NCBI GenBank assembly: GCA_036277635.1
Contig: DASUMP010000049.1
Span: 1 to 7,983, forward strand
Length of the DNA stretch: 7,983 nt
Source of the DNA: DASUMP01 sp036277635
GTDB lineage: Bacteria; Actinomycetota; Acidimicrobiia; IMCC26256; PALSA-610
Direction of reading: 5' to 3'
Both the position numbers and the translations under genes were made by a program. Numbering within the stretch: the first letter of the stretch is position 1; each line of letters opens with the position of its first letter. The notes under the pieces were generated by a model. That model had not been told where the DNA came from, ran no database searches, and saw nothing but the letters and a program-made list of their open reading frames with translations. Positions 1 to 6,357 of the stretch are shown in pieces.

Positions 1-1109
1 CGCGTGACCTCGTCGACGCCGTCGATGAACACGAACGAGCGGACCTTCGAGAACTCGCTCGCCATCGCGTACACGAACTGCAACGTGAAGCGCGCGAAGC
101 TCGCGACCGACCCCGAGATGTCGGCGATGACAACGATCTCGGGCTTCGACGGGTGCGGGCGGCGGAACTTCGGCTCGACCGGCACGCCCCCGTACGAGAG
201 CGAGTGGCGCACCGTCGAACGGAAGTCGAGCGTGCCGCGGTGGCGGCGTCGGCGGCGCTGCGCCATGCGGGCCGCGAGCGCGCGGGTGAGCGGATAGATC
301 GAGCGCTGCAGCGCCTGCATCTCGTCCCGCGACGCGTGCATGAAGTCGACGTCTTCGGGCAACGGCTTGCGCAGCGTGCGGGCCATCGCCTCCACGCCGC
401 GATCGGCCACGAGCTGGCGCCGGATCTCTTCTTCGATCAGCTCGCGCAGCTCGCGCAGTCGGGCCTCGAAGTCTTCGCGGGCCAGACGCTCGTCGAACGC
501 GCCGTCGCCGATGTCGTCGGCGTCGCGGGCTCGCTGCATCATCTGACCGACCAAGCCGTCGGCGTCGAGCTGTCGCAGCGTGCGGTAGAGGTAGTAAGCG
601 CCGCCGACCGGGCGGCCCGGCTCCATGCCCGCGAATCGAGCGACTGCGGCGGCGGCGAGGGCGCGCAGCTGGTCGCGGTCCATGCGCATGAGCGCGTCGA
701 GGAGCATCTTGGCGAGGTCTTCGTTGGAGACCTCGCCCATGCCGCCGCTGCCCTGCATCGCGACGCGCATGCCCTCCCAGTCGGGCGAGTCGTCGTCGGA
801 CGCATCGGCGCCGCCCTCGCCGTCGGGGTCGCCGGGGCCCGCCGGACCGAGGAGCGAGAAGTACACGTCGAAGATCGTGTCGAACACGACACGGTGGCCG
901 TGGTGCTTCACGAGCGTCGCGCCGAGCGCGGCGCGCACCGCCTCGCGGTCGTCGAGCGGGATCTGCTCGATCGCGCGCATCGCGTCGAGGTTCTCCGTCA
1001 TCGACACCGGCAGGCCGCTCGCGCGCAGCTCGTGCACGAAGCCCTGCATCACGTCGAGGAGCCCCGGATCGTCACCGAGGCGCGGGGCGGTGGCGCCCCG
1101 CCGCTTCAT
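1..1109 (-). CDS. VWA-domain (CoxE-like) protein, C-terminus missing
   Basis: This is a partial gene: 369 codons are visible and it runs off the left edge. The frame is open throughout on the minus strand. Residues about 90-110 are a Gly/Asp/acidic stretch. Residues about 205-260 look helical and are rich in Arg and Glu. An Arg-rich segment (about 281-300) precedes a C-terminal von Willebrand factor A domain that begins near residue 323. The metal-binding MIDAS motif DISGS is seen with D330, S332 and S334, after the hydrophobic strand EIVVIA; the rest of the domain is outside the window. The architecture (helical N-terminus, C-terminal VWA) and a MoxR ATPase directly upstream match the CoxE/VWA partner class, whose members help MoxR ATPases remodel or insert cofactors into client enzymes. 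The client here is unknown. ATG at 1109 is the first ordinary start after an in-frame stop, but it lacks a good Shine-Dalgarno. The gap to the MoxR stop is 40 nt, consistent with co-transcription. Confidence 0.88.
   Translation of the reverse strand, partial: MKRRGATAPRLGDDPGLLDVMQGFVHELRASGLPVSMTENLDAMRAIEQIPLDDREAVRAALGATLVKHHGHRVVFDTIFDVYFSLLGPAGPGDPDGEGGADASDDDSPDWEGMRVAMQGSGGMGEVSNEDLAKMLLDALMRMDRDQLRALAAAAVARFAGMEPGRPVGGAYYLYRTLRQLDADGLVGQMMQRARDADDIGDGAFDERLAREDFEARLRELRELIEEEIRRQLVADRGVEAMARTLRKPLPEDVDFMHASRDEMQALQRSIYPLTRALAARMAQRRRRRHRGTLDFRSTVRHSLSYGGVPVEPKFRRPHPSKPEIVVIADISGSVASFARFTLQFVYAMASEFSKVRSFVFIDGVDEVT
1082..1101 (-). repeat. Strong GC hairpin just inside the VWA gene
   Basis: A perfect 8-bp inverted repeat, GCGGGGCG and CGCCCCGC, flanks a 4-nt loop. 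In the mRNA it would cover about codons 3-10 after the ATG at 1109. A stem this stable beside the start would be expected to slow initiation at that ATG. The repeat is seen directly; any role is inference, and in such GC-rich DNA it may be chance. Confidence 0.35.
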
Positions 1110-1149
1110 CGCGTCGTCGAGCTTCGCCCAGTGGATGGCGCGCTCCCCG

Positions 1150-2043
1150 TCAGGTCCGCGTGCCGCTCAACGGGCTCGTGCTCTCCACCAGCTCCTTGCG
1201 CGCCTTGGCGAGGTCGGACTGGTACTTGAGCAGCACGTGCAACGTCTCCCCGAGCACCTCGGGGTCGATCTCGTGGCGACCCAGGTAGAGCAACGTGCGC
1301 GCCCAGTCGATCGTCTCGGAGATCGACGGCGCCTTCTTCAGGTCGAGGCGCCGGATCGACGCGACGACGCGCGCGACCTGCTCGGCGAGCGCGTCGTCGA
1401 TCTCGGGCACCCGGACCCGCACGATCTCTTGCTCCCGCTCGATGTCGGGGTAGTCGATGTGCAGGTAGAGGCACCGGCGCTTCAGCGCCTCGCTGAGCTC
1501 GCGCGTGTTGTTCGACGTGAGGAACACGATCGGTCGCTGCTTGCCGACGATGGTGCCGAGCTCGGGGATCGACACCTGGAAGTCGGAGAGCACCTCGAGC
1601 AGCAGCGCCTCGGTCTCGATCTCGACCCGGTCGACCTCGTCGATCAGCAGCACCACCGGCTCCTCCGAGCGGATCGCCTCGAGCAGCGGTCGGGTGAGCA
1701 GGAACTGCTCCGAGAAGATGTCGGCCTCGACGGTCTCCCAGTCGGTCTCGTGCTCACGATCCGCTTGGATGCGCAGGAGCTGCTTCTTGTAGTTCCACTC
1801 GTAGATGGCTTTCGCTTCGTCGAGACCCTCGTAGCACTGCAGGCGGATCAGGCGGCTGCCCGTGACGCTCGCCACGGCCTTGGCGAGCTCGGTCTTGCCC
1901 ACGCCCGCGGGCCCTTCGACCAGCACCGGCTTCTCGAGCCGGTCGGCGAGGTACACCACACCGGCGATGCTCGTGTCGGAGAGGTAGTCGACCGCGCGCA
2001 GCGCGTCGACGACCGACGCGACCGACTCGAAACGTTCTGCCAT
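1150..2043 (-). CDS. MoxR-family AAA+ ATPase
   Basis: A complete 297-residue cytoplasmic ATPase. Walker A is GPAGVGKT (residues 44-51). Walker B is VVLLIDEVD (130-138), with E136 as the likely catalytic glutamate. Sensor 1 lies in LTSNN (175-179), and the arginines of LKRRC (187-191) sit where MoxR proteins carry the arginine finger. The C-terminal part is the usual helical lid. Length and motif order fit the MoxR family, including CoxD-like members. These ATPases work with VWA-domain partners as chaperones for maturation or metal/cofactor insertion of client complexes, and the next gene downstream encodes such a partner. ATG is preceded by AGGA overlapping the proA stop codon, and only 6 nt separate the two genes, so it is almost certainly co-transcribed with proA. 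Family assignment is secure; the client is not visible. Confidence 0.93.
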   Translation of the reverse strand: MAERFESVASVVDALRAVDYLSDTSIAGVVYLADRLEKPVLVEGPAGVGKTELAKAVASVTGSRLIRLQCYEGLDEAKAIYEWNYKKQLLRIQADREHETDWETVEADIFSEQFLLTRPLLEAIRSEEPVVLLIDEVDRVEIETEALLLEVLSDFQVSIPELGTIVGKQRPIVFLTSNNTRELSEALKRRCLYLHIDYPDIEREQEIVRVRVPEIDDALAEQVARVVASIRRLDLKKAPSISETIDWARTLLYLGRHEIDPEVLGETLHVLLKYQSDLAKARKELVESTSPLSGTRT

Positions 2044-2049
2044 GAGGTC

Positions 2050-3297
2050 CTAACTACGGATCTGACCGTCGCCCCACACGACGTACTTGTAGGTCGTGAG
2101 CTCGCGCAGCCCCATCGGGCCGCGCGCGTGCAGCTTCTGTGTGGAGATGCCGATCTCGGCGCCGAAGCCGAACTCTTCGCCGTCGGTGAAGCGCGTCGAC
2201 GCGTTCACGATCACGGCGGCGGCGTCGACCTCACTCGCGAACCGGCGCGCGGCGCGCAGGTCGCGGGTGAGGATCGCCTCGCTGTGGCCGGTGCCGTAGT
2301 GGTTGATGTGCGCGATCGCCGCGTCGAGGTCGGCGACGACGGCCACGCTCATCTTGAGATCGAGGAACTCGCGTCCGAAGTCGTCGTCGGAGGCCTCCGC
2401 GATCTGCGGAGCACGCCGCCGCGCGCCGGCGTCGCCAACGAGCTCGACGCCCTGCTCCACCAGCACGTCGGCGATCCGAGGTACGAACGAATCGGCGACG
2501 GCCTCGTGCACCACGAGCGACTCCGCGGCGTTGCACACGCTCGTGCGTTGCGTCTTTGCGTTCACCACGATCGTCAGCGCCTCGTCGAGGTCGGCCGACG
2601 CGTCGACGTACACGTGGCAATTGCCGTCGCCGTCGATGATCACCGGGACGGTCGCGTTGTCGCGGATGCTCTGGATCAGCGCCGGACCGCCGCGCGGGAT
2701 CAGGCAGTCGACGTAGTCGGTGAGCCGCATGACCTCGGCGGCCGCTTCGTAGGAGATGTCTTCGACGAGGATCACACCGTCGTCGGGGAGCCCTTGCTTG
2801 GCGAGCGCCTCGCGCAGCACCGACGCGACCGCGACGTTCGAGCGCAGCGCGGTGCCGGAGCCCCGCAGCAACGCGGCGTTCCCCGACTTGAGGCAGAGGC
2901 CCGCGGCGTCGCTGGTGACGTTCGGGCGGTTCTCGTAGATGATCGCGACCACACCGAGCGGCACCCGCACGCGCTCGATGACGAGTCCGTTCGGACGCGT
3001 CCAACCGTCGAGCACCTCACCCACCGGATCGGGGAGCGCGGCGACGGTGCGCAGGCCGCGCGCCATGCCGTCGATGCGCGCGTCGGTGAGGCGCAGCCGG
3101 TCGAGCGGACCGGCCGCCATGCCGTCGGCCTGCGCGGCGTCGAGGTCGGCGGCGTTCGCCCGCTGGATCTCGGCGGCCCGCTCGACGAGCAGGTCGGCGG
3201 CGGTCAGGAGGGCGGCGTCCTTCGCGGCGGTCGAGGCCCCCGCGAGGATGCGGCTCGCGGCACGGGCCCGGCGGCCCAGCTCCGAAACGGCGGTCAC
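2050..3297 (-). CDS. proA: Gamma-glutamyl phosphate reductase (glutamate-5-semialdehyde dehydrogenase)
   Basis: A complete 415-residue enzyme of normal length. It reduces gamma-glutamyl phosphate with NADPH to glutamate 5-semialdehyde, the second step of proline synthesis, in the cytoplasm. The aldehyde-dehydrogenase fold is seen in YENRPNVTSDAAGLCLKSGN (121-140). The catalytic cysteine is C255 in the block QRTSVCNAAE. The family signature AHINHYGTGHSEAI spans 329-342. The highly conserved C-terminal block from NASTRF (365) through LHARGPMGLRELTTYKYVV is intact. GTG at 3297 is chosen because the family N-terminus starts here and a TAACCT box ends exactly 6 nt upstream with no Shine-Dalgarno, suggesting a leaderless start. 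proB lies 44 nt upstream and the MoxR gene 6 nt downstream. Function is secure. Confidence 0.97.
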   Translation of the reverse strand: MTAVSELGRRARAASRILAGASTAAKDAALLTAADLLVERAAEIQRANAADLDAAQADGMAAGPLDRLRLTDARIDGMARGLRTVAALPDPVGEVLDGWTRPNGLVIERVRVPLGVVAIIYENRPNVTSDAAGLCLKSGNAALLRGSGTALRSNVAVASVLREALAKQGLPDDGVILVEDISYEAAAEVMRLTDYVDCLIPRGGPALIQSIRDNATVPVIIDGDGNCHVYVDASADLDEALTIVVNAKTQRTSVCNAAESLVVHEAVADSFVPRIADVLVEQGVELVGDAGARRRAPQIAEASDDDFGREFLDLKMSVAVVADLDAAIAHINHYGTGHSEAILTRDLRAARRFASEVDAAAVIVNASTRFTDGEEFGFGAEIGISTQKLHARGPMGLRELTTYKYVVWGDGQIRS

Positions 3298-3303
3298 CCG
3301 GCC

Positions 3304-3309
3304 AGGTTA
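3304..3309 (-). promoter_or_regulatory. Predicted -10 box of a leaderless proA promoter
   Basis: On the minus strand TAACCT is followed by exactly 6 nt and then the GTG of proA. TANNNT is the actinobacterial -10 consensus, and this spacing places the transcript start at the start codon. No Shine-Dalgarno lies in the gap. No canonical -35 sits at 17 nt; TTGACC lies 14 nt upstream, which is too close for a standard sigma-70-type promoter. The prediction is by pattern only. Confidence 0.5.
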
Positions 3310-3312
3310 TCC

Positions 3313-3330
3313 CTTGACCATGCGGTCAAG
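3313..3330 (-). promoter_or_regulatory. 18-bp perfect palindrome upstream of proA (possible operator or hairpin)
   Basis: Minus strand reads CTTGACC-GCAT-GGTCAAG, a perfect 7-bp inverted repeat with a 4-nt centre. If transcription starts at the proA GTG, it covers about -16 to -33, where a bound regulator would control the promoter. In a read-through transcript from proB it could instead form an RNA hairpin. No T-tract follows it, so it does not look like an intrinsic terminator. I do not recognise it as the site of a named regulator. Confidence 0.45.
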
Positions 3331-3341
3331 TCCGGGGGATT

Positions 3342-4430
3342 TCAGGGGAGCACGACGAGGTCGTCGCGGTGGATCACCTCGTGCGGCACGCCGTCGGGGA
3401 GGTCGCCGGTGCGCCGACCGGCGATGGCGCCGAGCACTGCGGCCGACACACGCACCAAGCCCTTGGCGAACGGTTGGCCCGACCCGTCGACGACCTCGAC
3501 CGCGTCGTCGGCGTCGAACGCGCCCTCCACCGCGCGCACGCCCGCCGGGAGCAGCGACCGACCGCCGTCGACCAGCGCGGTGCGCGCGCCCGCGTCGACG
3601 ACGACACGCCCGGCGCTACGGCGCGCGAACGCGATCCACAGCTTGCGGCTCGCCAGGCGTTGCGCGCGCGGCGCGACCGACGTGCCGACGGGCCGGCCGT
3701 CGATTGCGTCGAGAACCACCTGGGCCGCCGACGCCGACGCGATCACCGCGCGCACGCCCGACCACGCAGCGATCTTGGCCGCCGCGAGCTTGCTCGCCAT
3801 CCCGCCGCTGCCCCGCACCGTCCCCGCACCTCCGGCGACGGCTTCGAGCGCCTCGTCGACCTCGACGATCTCCTCGATCAGCGACGCGTGCTCCACCGAG
3901 CGCGGATCGGCCGTGAACACGCCCGGCGTGTCGGTGAGCAGCACGAGCACGTCGGCGTGCAAGAGGTGCGACACGAGCGCGGCGAGTCGATCGTTGTCGC
4001 CGTAGCGGATCTCGTCGTCGGCGACCGTGTCGTTCTCGTTCACGATCGGGATCACGCCGAGCTCCAGCAGCCGTTGCAGGGTGCTGCGCGCGTGCAGGTA
4101 CTGGCTGCGGTGGATGAAGTCGTAGGGCGTCAGCAGCACCTGGCCGCCGACGAGGCCGTGGGTCGAGAGGATCGCGTTGAGGCGTTCGAGCAGGCGCGGC
4201 TGGCCGACGGCGGCGAGCGCCTGCAGCGTGCCCATGTCGGTGGGCCGCGTCGTGAACCCGAGCGCGGGCATCCCCGCCGCGATCGCGCCGGAGAGCACCA
4301 CGACCACCGCGTGACCCGCCGCGCGCGCCGCGCTCACGTCGCCGCAGAGCTTGAGCAGGGCGGCGTCGTCGAGGTCGCCGCTCTCCTTCGTGATCGACGA
4401 CGTGCCGACCTTCACGACCGCGAGGCTCAC
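3342..4430 (-). CDS. proB: Glutamate 5-kinase
   Basis: A complete 362-residue enzyme, close to the usual length for the two-domain form. It phosphorylates glutamate with ATP to gamma-glutamyl phosphate, the first and normally proline-inhibited step of proline synthesis. The amino-acid kinase domain (about 1-255) shows KVGTSS (7-12), VLSGAIAAG (45-53), VNENDTV (130-136), YGDNDRLAA (143-151) and GSGGMASK (207-214), whose lysine contacts phosphate. Residues about 270-355 form the C-terminal PUA domain found in most bacterial ProB proteins. The frame is open further upstream, but that extension lies over the end of obg and does not resemble the family. GTG at 4430 gives the expected N-terminus and has GAGG 8 nt upstream, overlapping the obg stop. 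The gap to obg is 10 nt, indicating co-transcription and perhaps translational coupling. Confidence 0.96.
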   Translation of the reverse strand: MSLAVVKVGTSSITKESGDLDDAALLKLCGDVSAARAAGHAVVVVLSGAIAAGMPALGFTTRPTDMGTLQALAAVGQPRLLERLNAILSTHGLVGGQVLLTPYDFIHRSQYLHARSTLQRLLELGVIPIVNENDTVADDEIRYGDNDRLAALVSHLLHADVLVLLTDTPGVFTADPRSVEHASLIEEIVEVDEALEAVAGGAGTVRGSGGMASKLAAAKIAAWSGVRAVIASASAAQVVLDAIDGRPVGTSVAPRAQRLASRKLWIAFARRSAGRVVVDAGARTALVDGGRSLLPAGVRAVEGAFDADDAVEVVDGSGQPFAKGLVRVSAAVLGAIAGRRTGDLPDGVPHEVIHRDDLVVLP

Positions 4431-4440
4431 GCGTCCGACC

Positions 4441-5673
4441 TCACGCGTCCTCCTCGTAGTCGAGCTCGAGCGAACCGATCCGCACCCGGTCGCCGCCGCG
4501 CGCACCCGCGCGCGCCAGCGCCCGCTCGACACCGAGTCGGTGCAACCGGTGCTGCACGTAGGCGAGGGCTTCGGGATTCGTGAGATCGGCGAGGGCGACA
4601 GCACGCTCGGCGGGCCGGCCGTTCACGCGCCAGGCGCCGTCGTCGTCGCGGGTGATCGAGATCCCCTGCTCCTCGGGTCGCAGCACGACGAAGCCTTCGG
4701 GCTCGCCCTGCGCGGCGCGCGCCTCGCTCACCAGCACCGCGAGACGACCGAGCAACTCGTCGATCCCCGCGCGCGTCGCCGCCGAGATGCACAAGCCGGC
4801 GAACGAGTGCGTCGCGACGTCGACCTTGTTGCCCACCACCACGCGCGGCCGTTCGAGCAGCTCGGGCTGGTAGCGGCCGAGCTCGTCGAGCAGCACCCGC
4901 TCCTGGTCGGCGGGATCGCGCTCGTCGACCGGCGCGAGGTCGAGCAGGATCACCAGCGCGCGGGCGCGTTCGACGTGGCGCAAGAACGTGTGGCCGAGCC
5001 CGCGTCCTTCGGCGGCGCCCTCGATCAAGCCGGGGATGTCGGCGACGACGAACTCGTGCTCCTGGAAGCGCACCACACCGAGGTGCGGCTCGAGCGTCGT
5101 GAACGGGTAGTCGGCGACCTTGGGCTTGGCCGCGCTGATCGCGGAGATGAGCGTCGACTTCCCCGCGTTCGGGAACCCCACGAGCGCGACGTCGGCGAGC
5201 AGCTTCAACTCGAGCTTGAGCCACCGCTCCTCGCCGTACTCGCCCTGCTCGGCGAAGCTGGGCGCGCGGCGCGCGTTCGAGAGGAAGCGTGTGTTCCCGC
5301 GTCCGCCGCGTCCGCCGCGCGCCGCGAGCCACCGGTCGCCGTGGTGCACGAGATCGGCCACGACCTCGCCGTCGAAGTCACGGACCGTCGTGCCCTCGGG
5401 CACGTCGACGACGAGATCACGCCCCGCGTGGCCGTGACGCTTCTGTCCCTTGCCGTGGGTCCCCGACTCCGCTTTGCGGTGCGGGTGGTCACGGAACGAG
5501 AGCAACGACGCCACGTTGCGGTTCGCGCACAGCCACACGTCGCCGCCCTTGCCGCCGTCGCCACCGTCAGGCCCGCCCTTGGGGACGTGGGCCTCGCGAC
5601 GGAACGCCACGACACCCGCCCCGCCGTCGCCACCACGCACGTTGAGCTGGGCCTCGTCGACGAACTGCGTCAC
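4441..5673 (-). CDS. obg: Obg/CgtA ribosome-assembly GTPase
   Basis: A complete 410-residue essential-type GTPase with all three expected domains. The Obg fold (about 1-158) has the glycine-rich signatures VRGGDGGAG (12-20) and PKGGPDGGDGGKGGDV (31-46), which form its left-handed helices. The G domain has G1 GFPNAGKST (166-174), switch I FTTLEPHLG (191-199), G3 DIPGLIEGA (212-220), G4 NKVD (282-285) and G5 SAA (297-299). The OCT domain occupies about 328-408 and ends in an acidic tail. Obg proteins bind the large ribosomal subunit and link assembly to growth and (p)ppGpp levels. GTG at 5673 matches the family N-terminus (TQFVDEAQLNV), and a TATCCT box ends 6 nt upstream. A longer upstream reading frame is an artefact over the divergent gene. 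proB follows after 10 nt. rplU and rpmA, the usual upstream partners, are not adjacent. Confidence 0.97.
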   Translation of the reverse strand: MTQFVDEAQLNVRGGDGGAGVVAFRREAHVPKGGPDGGDGGKGGDVWLCANRNVASLLSFRDHPHRKAESGTHGKGQKRHGHAGRDLVVDVPEGTTVRDFDGEVVADLVHHGDRWLAARGGRGGRGNTRFLSNARRAPSFAEQGEYGEERWLKLELKLLADVALVGFPNAGKSTLISAISAAKPKVADYPFTTLEPHLGVVRFQEHEFVVADIPGLIEGAAEGRGLGHTFLRHVERARALVILLDLAPVDERDPADQERVLLDELGRYQPELLERPRVVVGNKVDVATHSFAGLCISAATRAGIDELLGRLAVLVSEARAAQGEPEGFVVLRPEEQGISITRDDDGAWRVNGRPAERAVALADLTNPEALAYVQHRLHRLGVERALARAGARGGDRVRIGSLELDYEEDA

Positions 5674-5678
5674 GGTGC

Positions 5679-5683
5679 AAGGA
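5679..5683 (+). promoter_or_regulatory. Shine-Dalgarno of the membrane Ig-like protein gene
   Basis: AAGGA lies 8 nt before the GTG at 5692 and supports that start over the much longer open frame upstream, which runs antisense through obg. It overlaps the predicted obg -10 box on the other strand. Confidence 0.55.
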
Positions 5684-5685
5684 TA
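5680..5685 (-). promoter_or_regulatory. Predicted -10 box of a leaderless obg promoter
   Basis: Minus strand TATCCT is followed by 6 nt and then the obg GTG at 5673, the same geometry as at proA. No Shine-Dalgarno precedes the GTG. I see no clear -35; the expected place lies inside the divergent gene. The same base pairs also carry most of the AAGGA of the opposite gene. Confidence 0.5.
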
Positions 5686-5691
5686 CGGACC

Positions 5692-6354
5692 GTGGCCGAC
5701 GACGGACGCCCGCTCGATCCCGACGACTTCGACGCGACGCAGGTCGCGCACGATCCCGCGATGCGCGCGCTCGAGTCCGGCGCGACCGAGCTGCTGCCGA
5801 GCATCCCGCGCACCCGGACCCGGCGCAGCACCCGGACGGTCACCACGGGTGGGCCCCGCCGCGGCTTCGAGCCCGCGTGGTGGATGGCGCTCGTCGCGGT
5901 CCTCTTCGTGGTGGCCGCGATCGTCGCGGCGCTCGCACTCACCGACGACGACGACGACGTCGAGCCCGCGATCAGCGCCACCTCGGTCGTGGTCCCGACG
6001 AGCGAGTTCGTCGCTCCCACCACGACACCGGTCGTCACCCCTCCGAGCGACGCCACCACCACGACGCCGCCCACCACCACCGAACCGCCCCCGCCGGGTC
6101 CGACGATCGTGTCGTTCACGGGCCCGGAGACCGTCACGTGCACCGAGCCGACCGACATCGAGCTCTCGTGGGAGACGACGGGCGCGACCAACGTCACGCT
6201 GGCGCGCGACCGCACGATCATCGCGACGGTCGAGCCCTCGGGATCGGAGCTGGTCGAGTACCCGTGCGACGGTGAGCCGCACAGCTACGTGGTAACCGCG
6301 GCGAACGACGACGGGCAGGTCTCCCAGCAGCAGCTGACCGTCTCGCCGGGCTGA
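5692..6354 (+). CDS. Single-pass membrane protein with extracytoplasmic Ig-like domain, function unknown
   Basis: I do not recognise a named family for this 220-residue protein. Residues 1-60 are hydrophilic, with an acidic start and an Arg/Thr-rich patch (38-58) that would stay in the cytoplasm. Residues about 62-83 are one strongly hydrophobic helix (MALVAVLFVVAAIVAALAL). It is followed by five aspartates (85-89) and then a Thr/Pro/Val-rich linker to about 137 that would span the cell wall. Residues about 138-217 resemble bacterial Ig-like beta-sandwich domains: an SFTGPETV strand, a LSWETTGATNVTL strand pair and a final YVVTAANDDGQVSQQQLTV. C150 and C192 could form a disulfide bridging the sheets. 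Positive residues before the helix support an N-in, C-out orientation. GTG at 5692 is chosen for its AAGGA. The gene is divergent from obg by 18 nt and ends 3 nt from the convergent HhH-GPD stop. It may be a surface sensor or binding protein; that is only inference. Confidence 0.82.
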   Translation: MADDGRPLDPDDFDATQVAHDPAMRALESGATELLPSIPRTRTRRSTRTVTTGGPRRGFEPAWWMALVAVLFVVAAIVAALALTDDDDDVEPAISATSVVVPTSEFVAPTTTPVVTPPSDATTTTPPTTTEPPPPGPTIVSFTGPETVTCTEPTDIELSWETTGATNVTLARDRTIIATVEPSGSELVEYPCDGEPHSYVVTAANDDGQVSQQQLTVSPG

Positions 6355-6357
6355 TCG

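Noticed and set aside
3313..3330. proB-proA palindrome as an intrinsic terminator
   Set aside because: No run of T follows the stem on the minus strand, and the stem is only 7 bp with mixed composition; an operator or plain hairpin is more plausible.
625..4005. Very long plus-strand open frame (1126 codons) across the VWA, MoxR, proA and proB genes
   Set aside because: It is antisense to four genes with clear family motifs, is low-complexity (Ser/Arg, then Asp/Val/Arg-rich) and shows no domain. G/C-biased third positions remove stop codons on the opposite strand.
4431..4604. N-terminal extension of proB
   Set aside because: It overlaps the conserved OCT domain of obg, and the kinase fold begins at GTG 4430, which has a Shine-Dalgarno.
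5944..5958. (GAC)5 triplet repeat
   Set aside because: It is short and encodes five aspartates next to the membrane helix; there is no sign of a longer repeat array or phase variation.
5674..6282. Long N-terminal extension of the obg frame
   Set aside because: The Obg family begins at TQFVDEAQLNV; the extension is antisense to the membrane-protein gene and is low-complexity Arg-rich.
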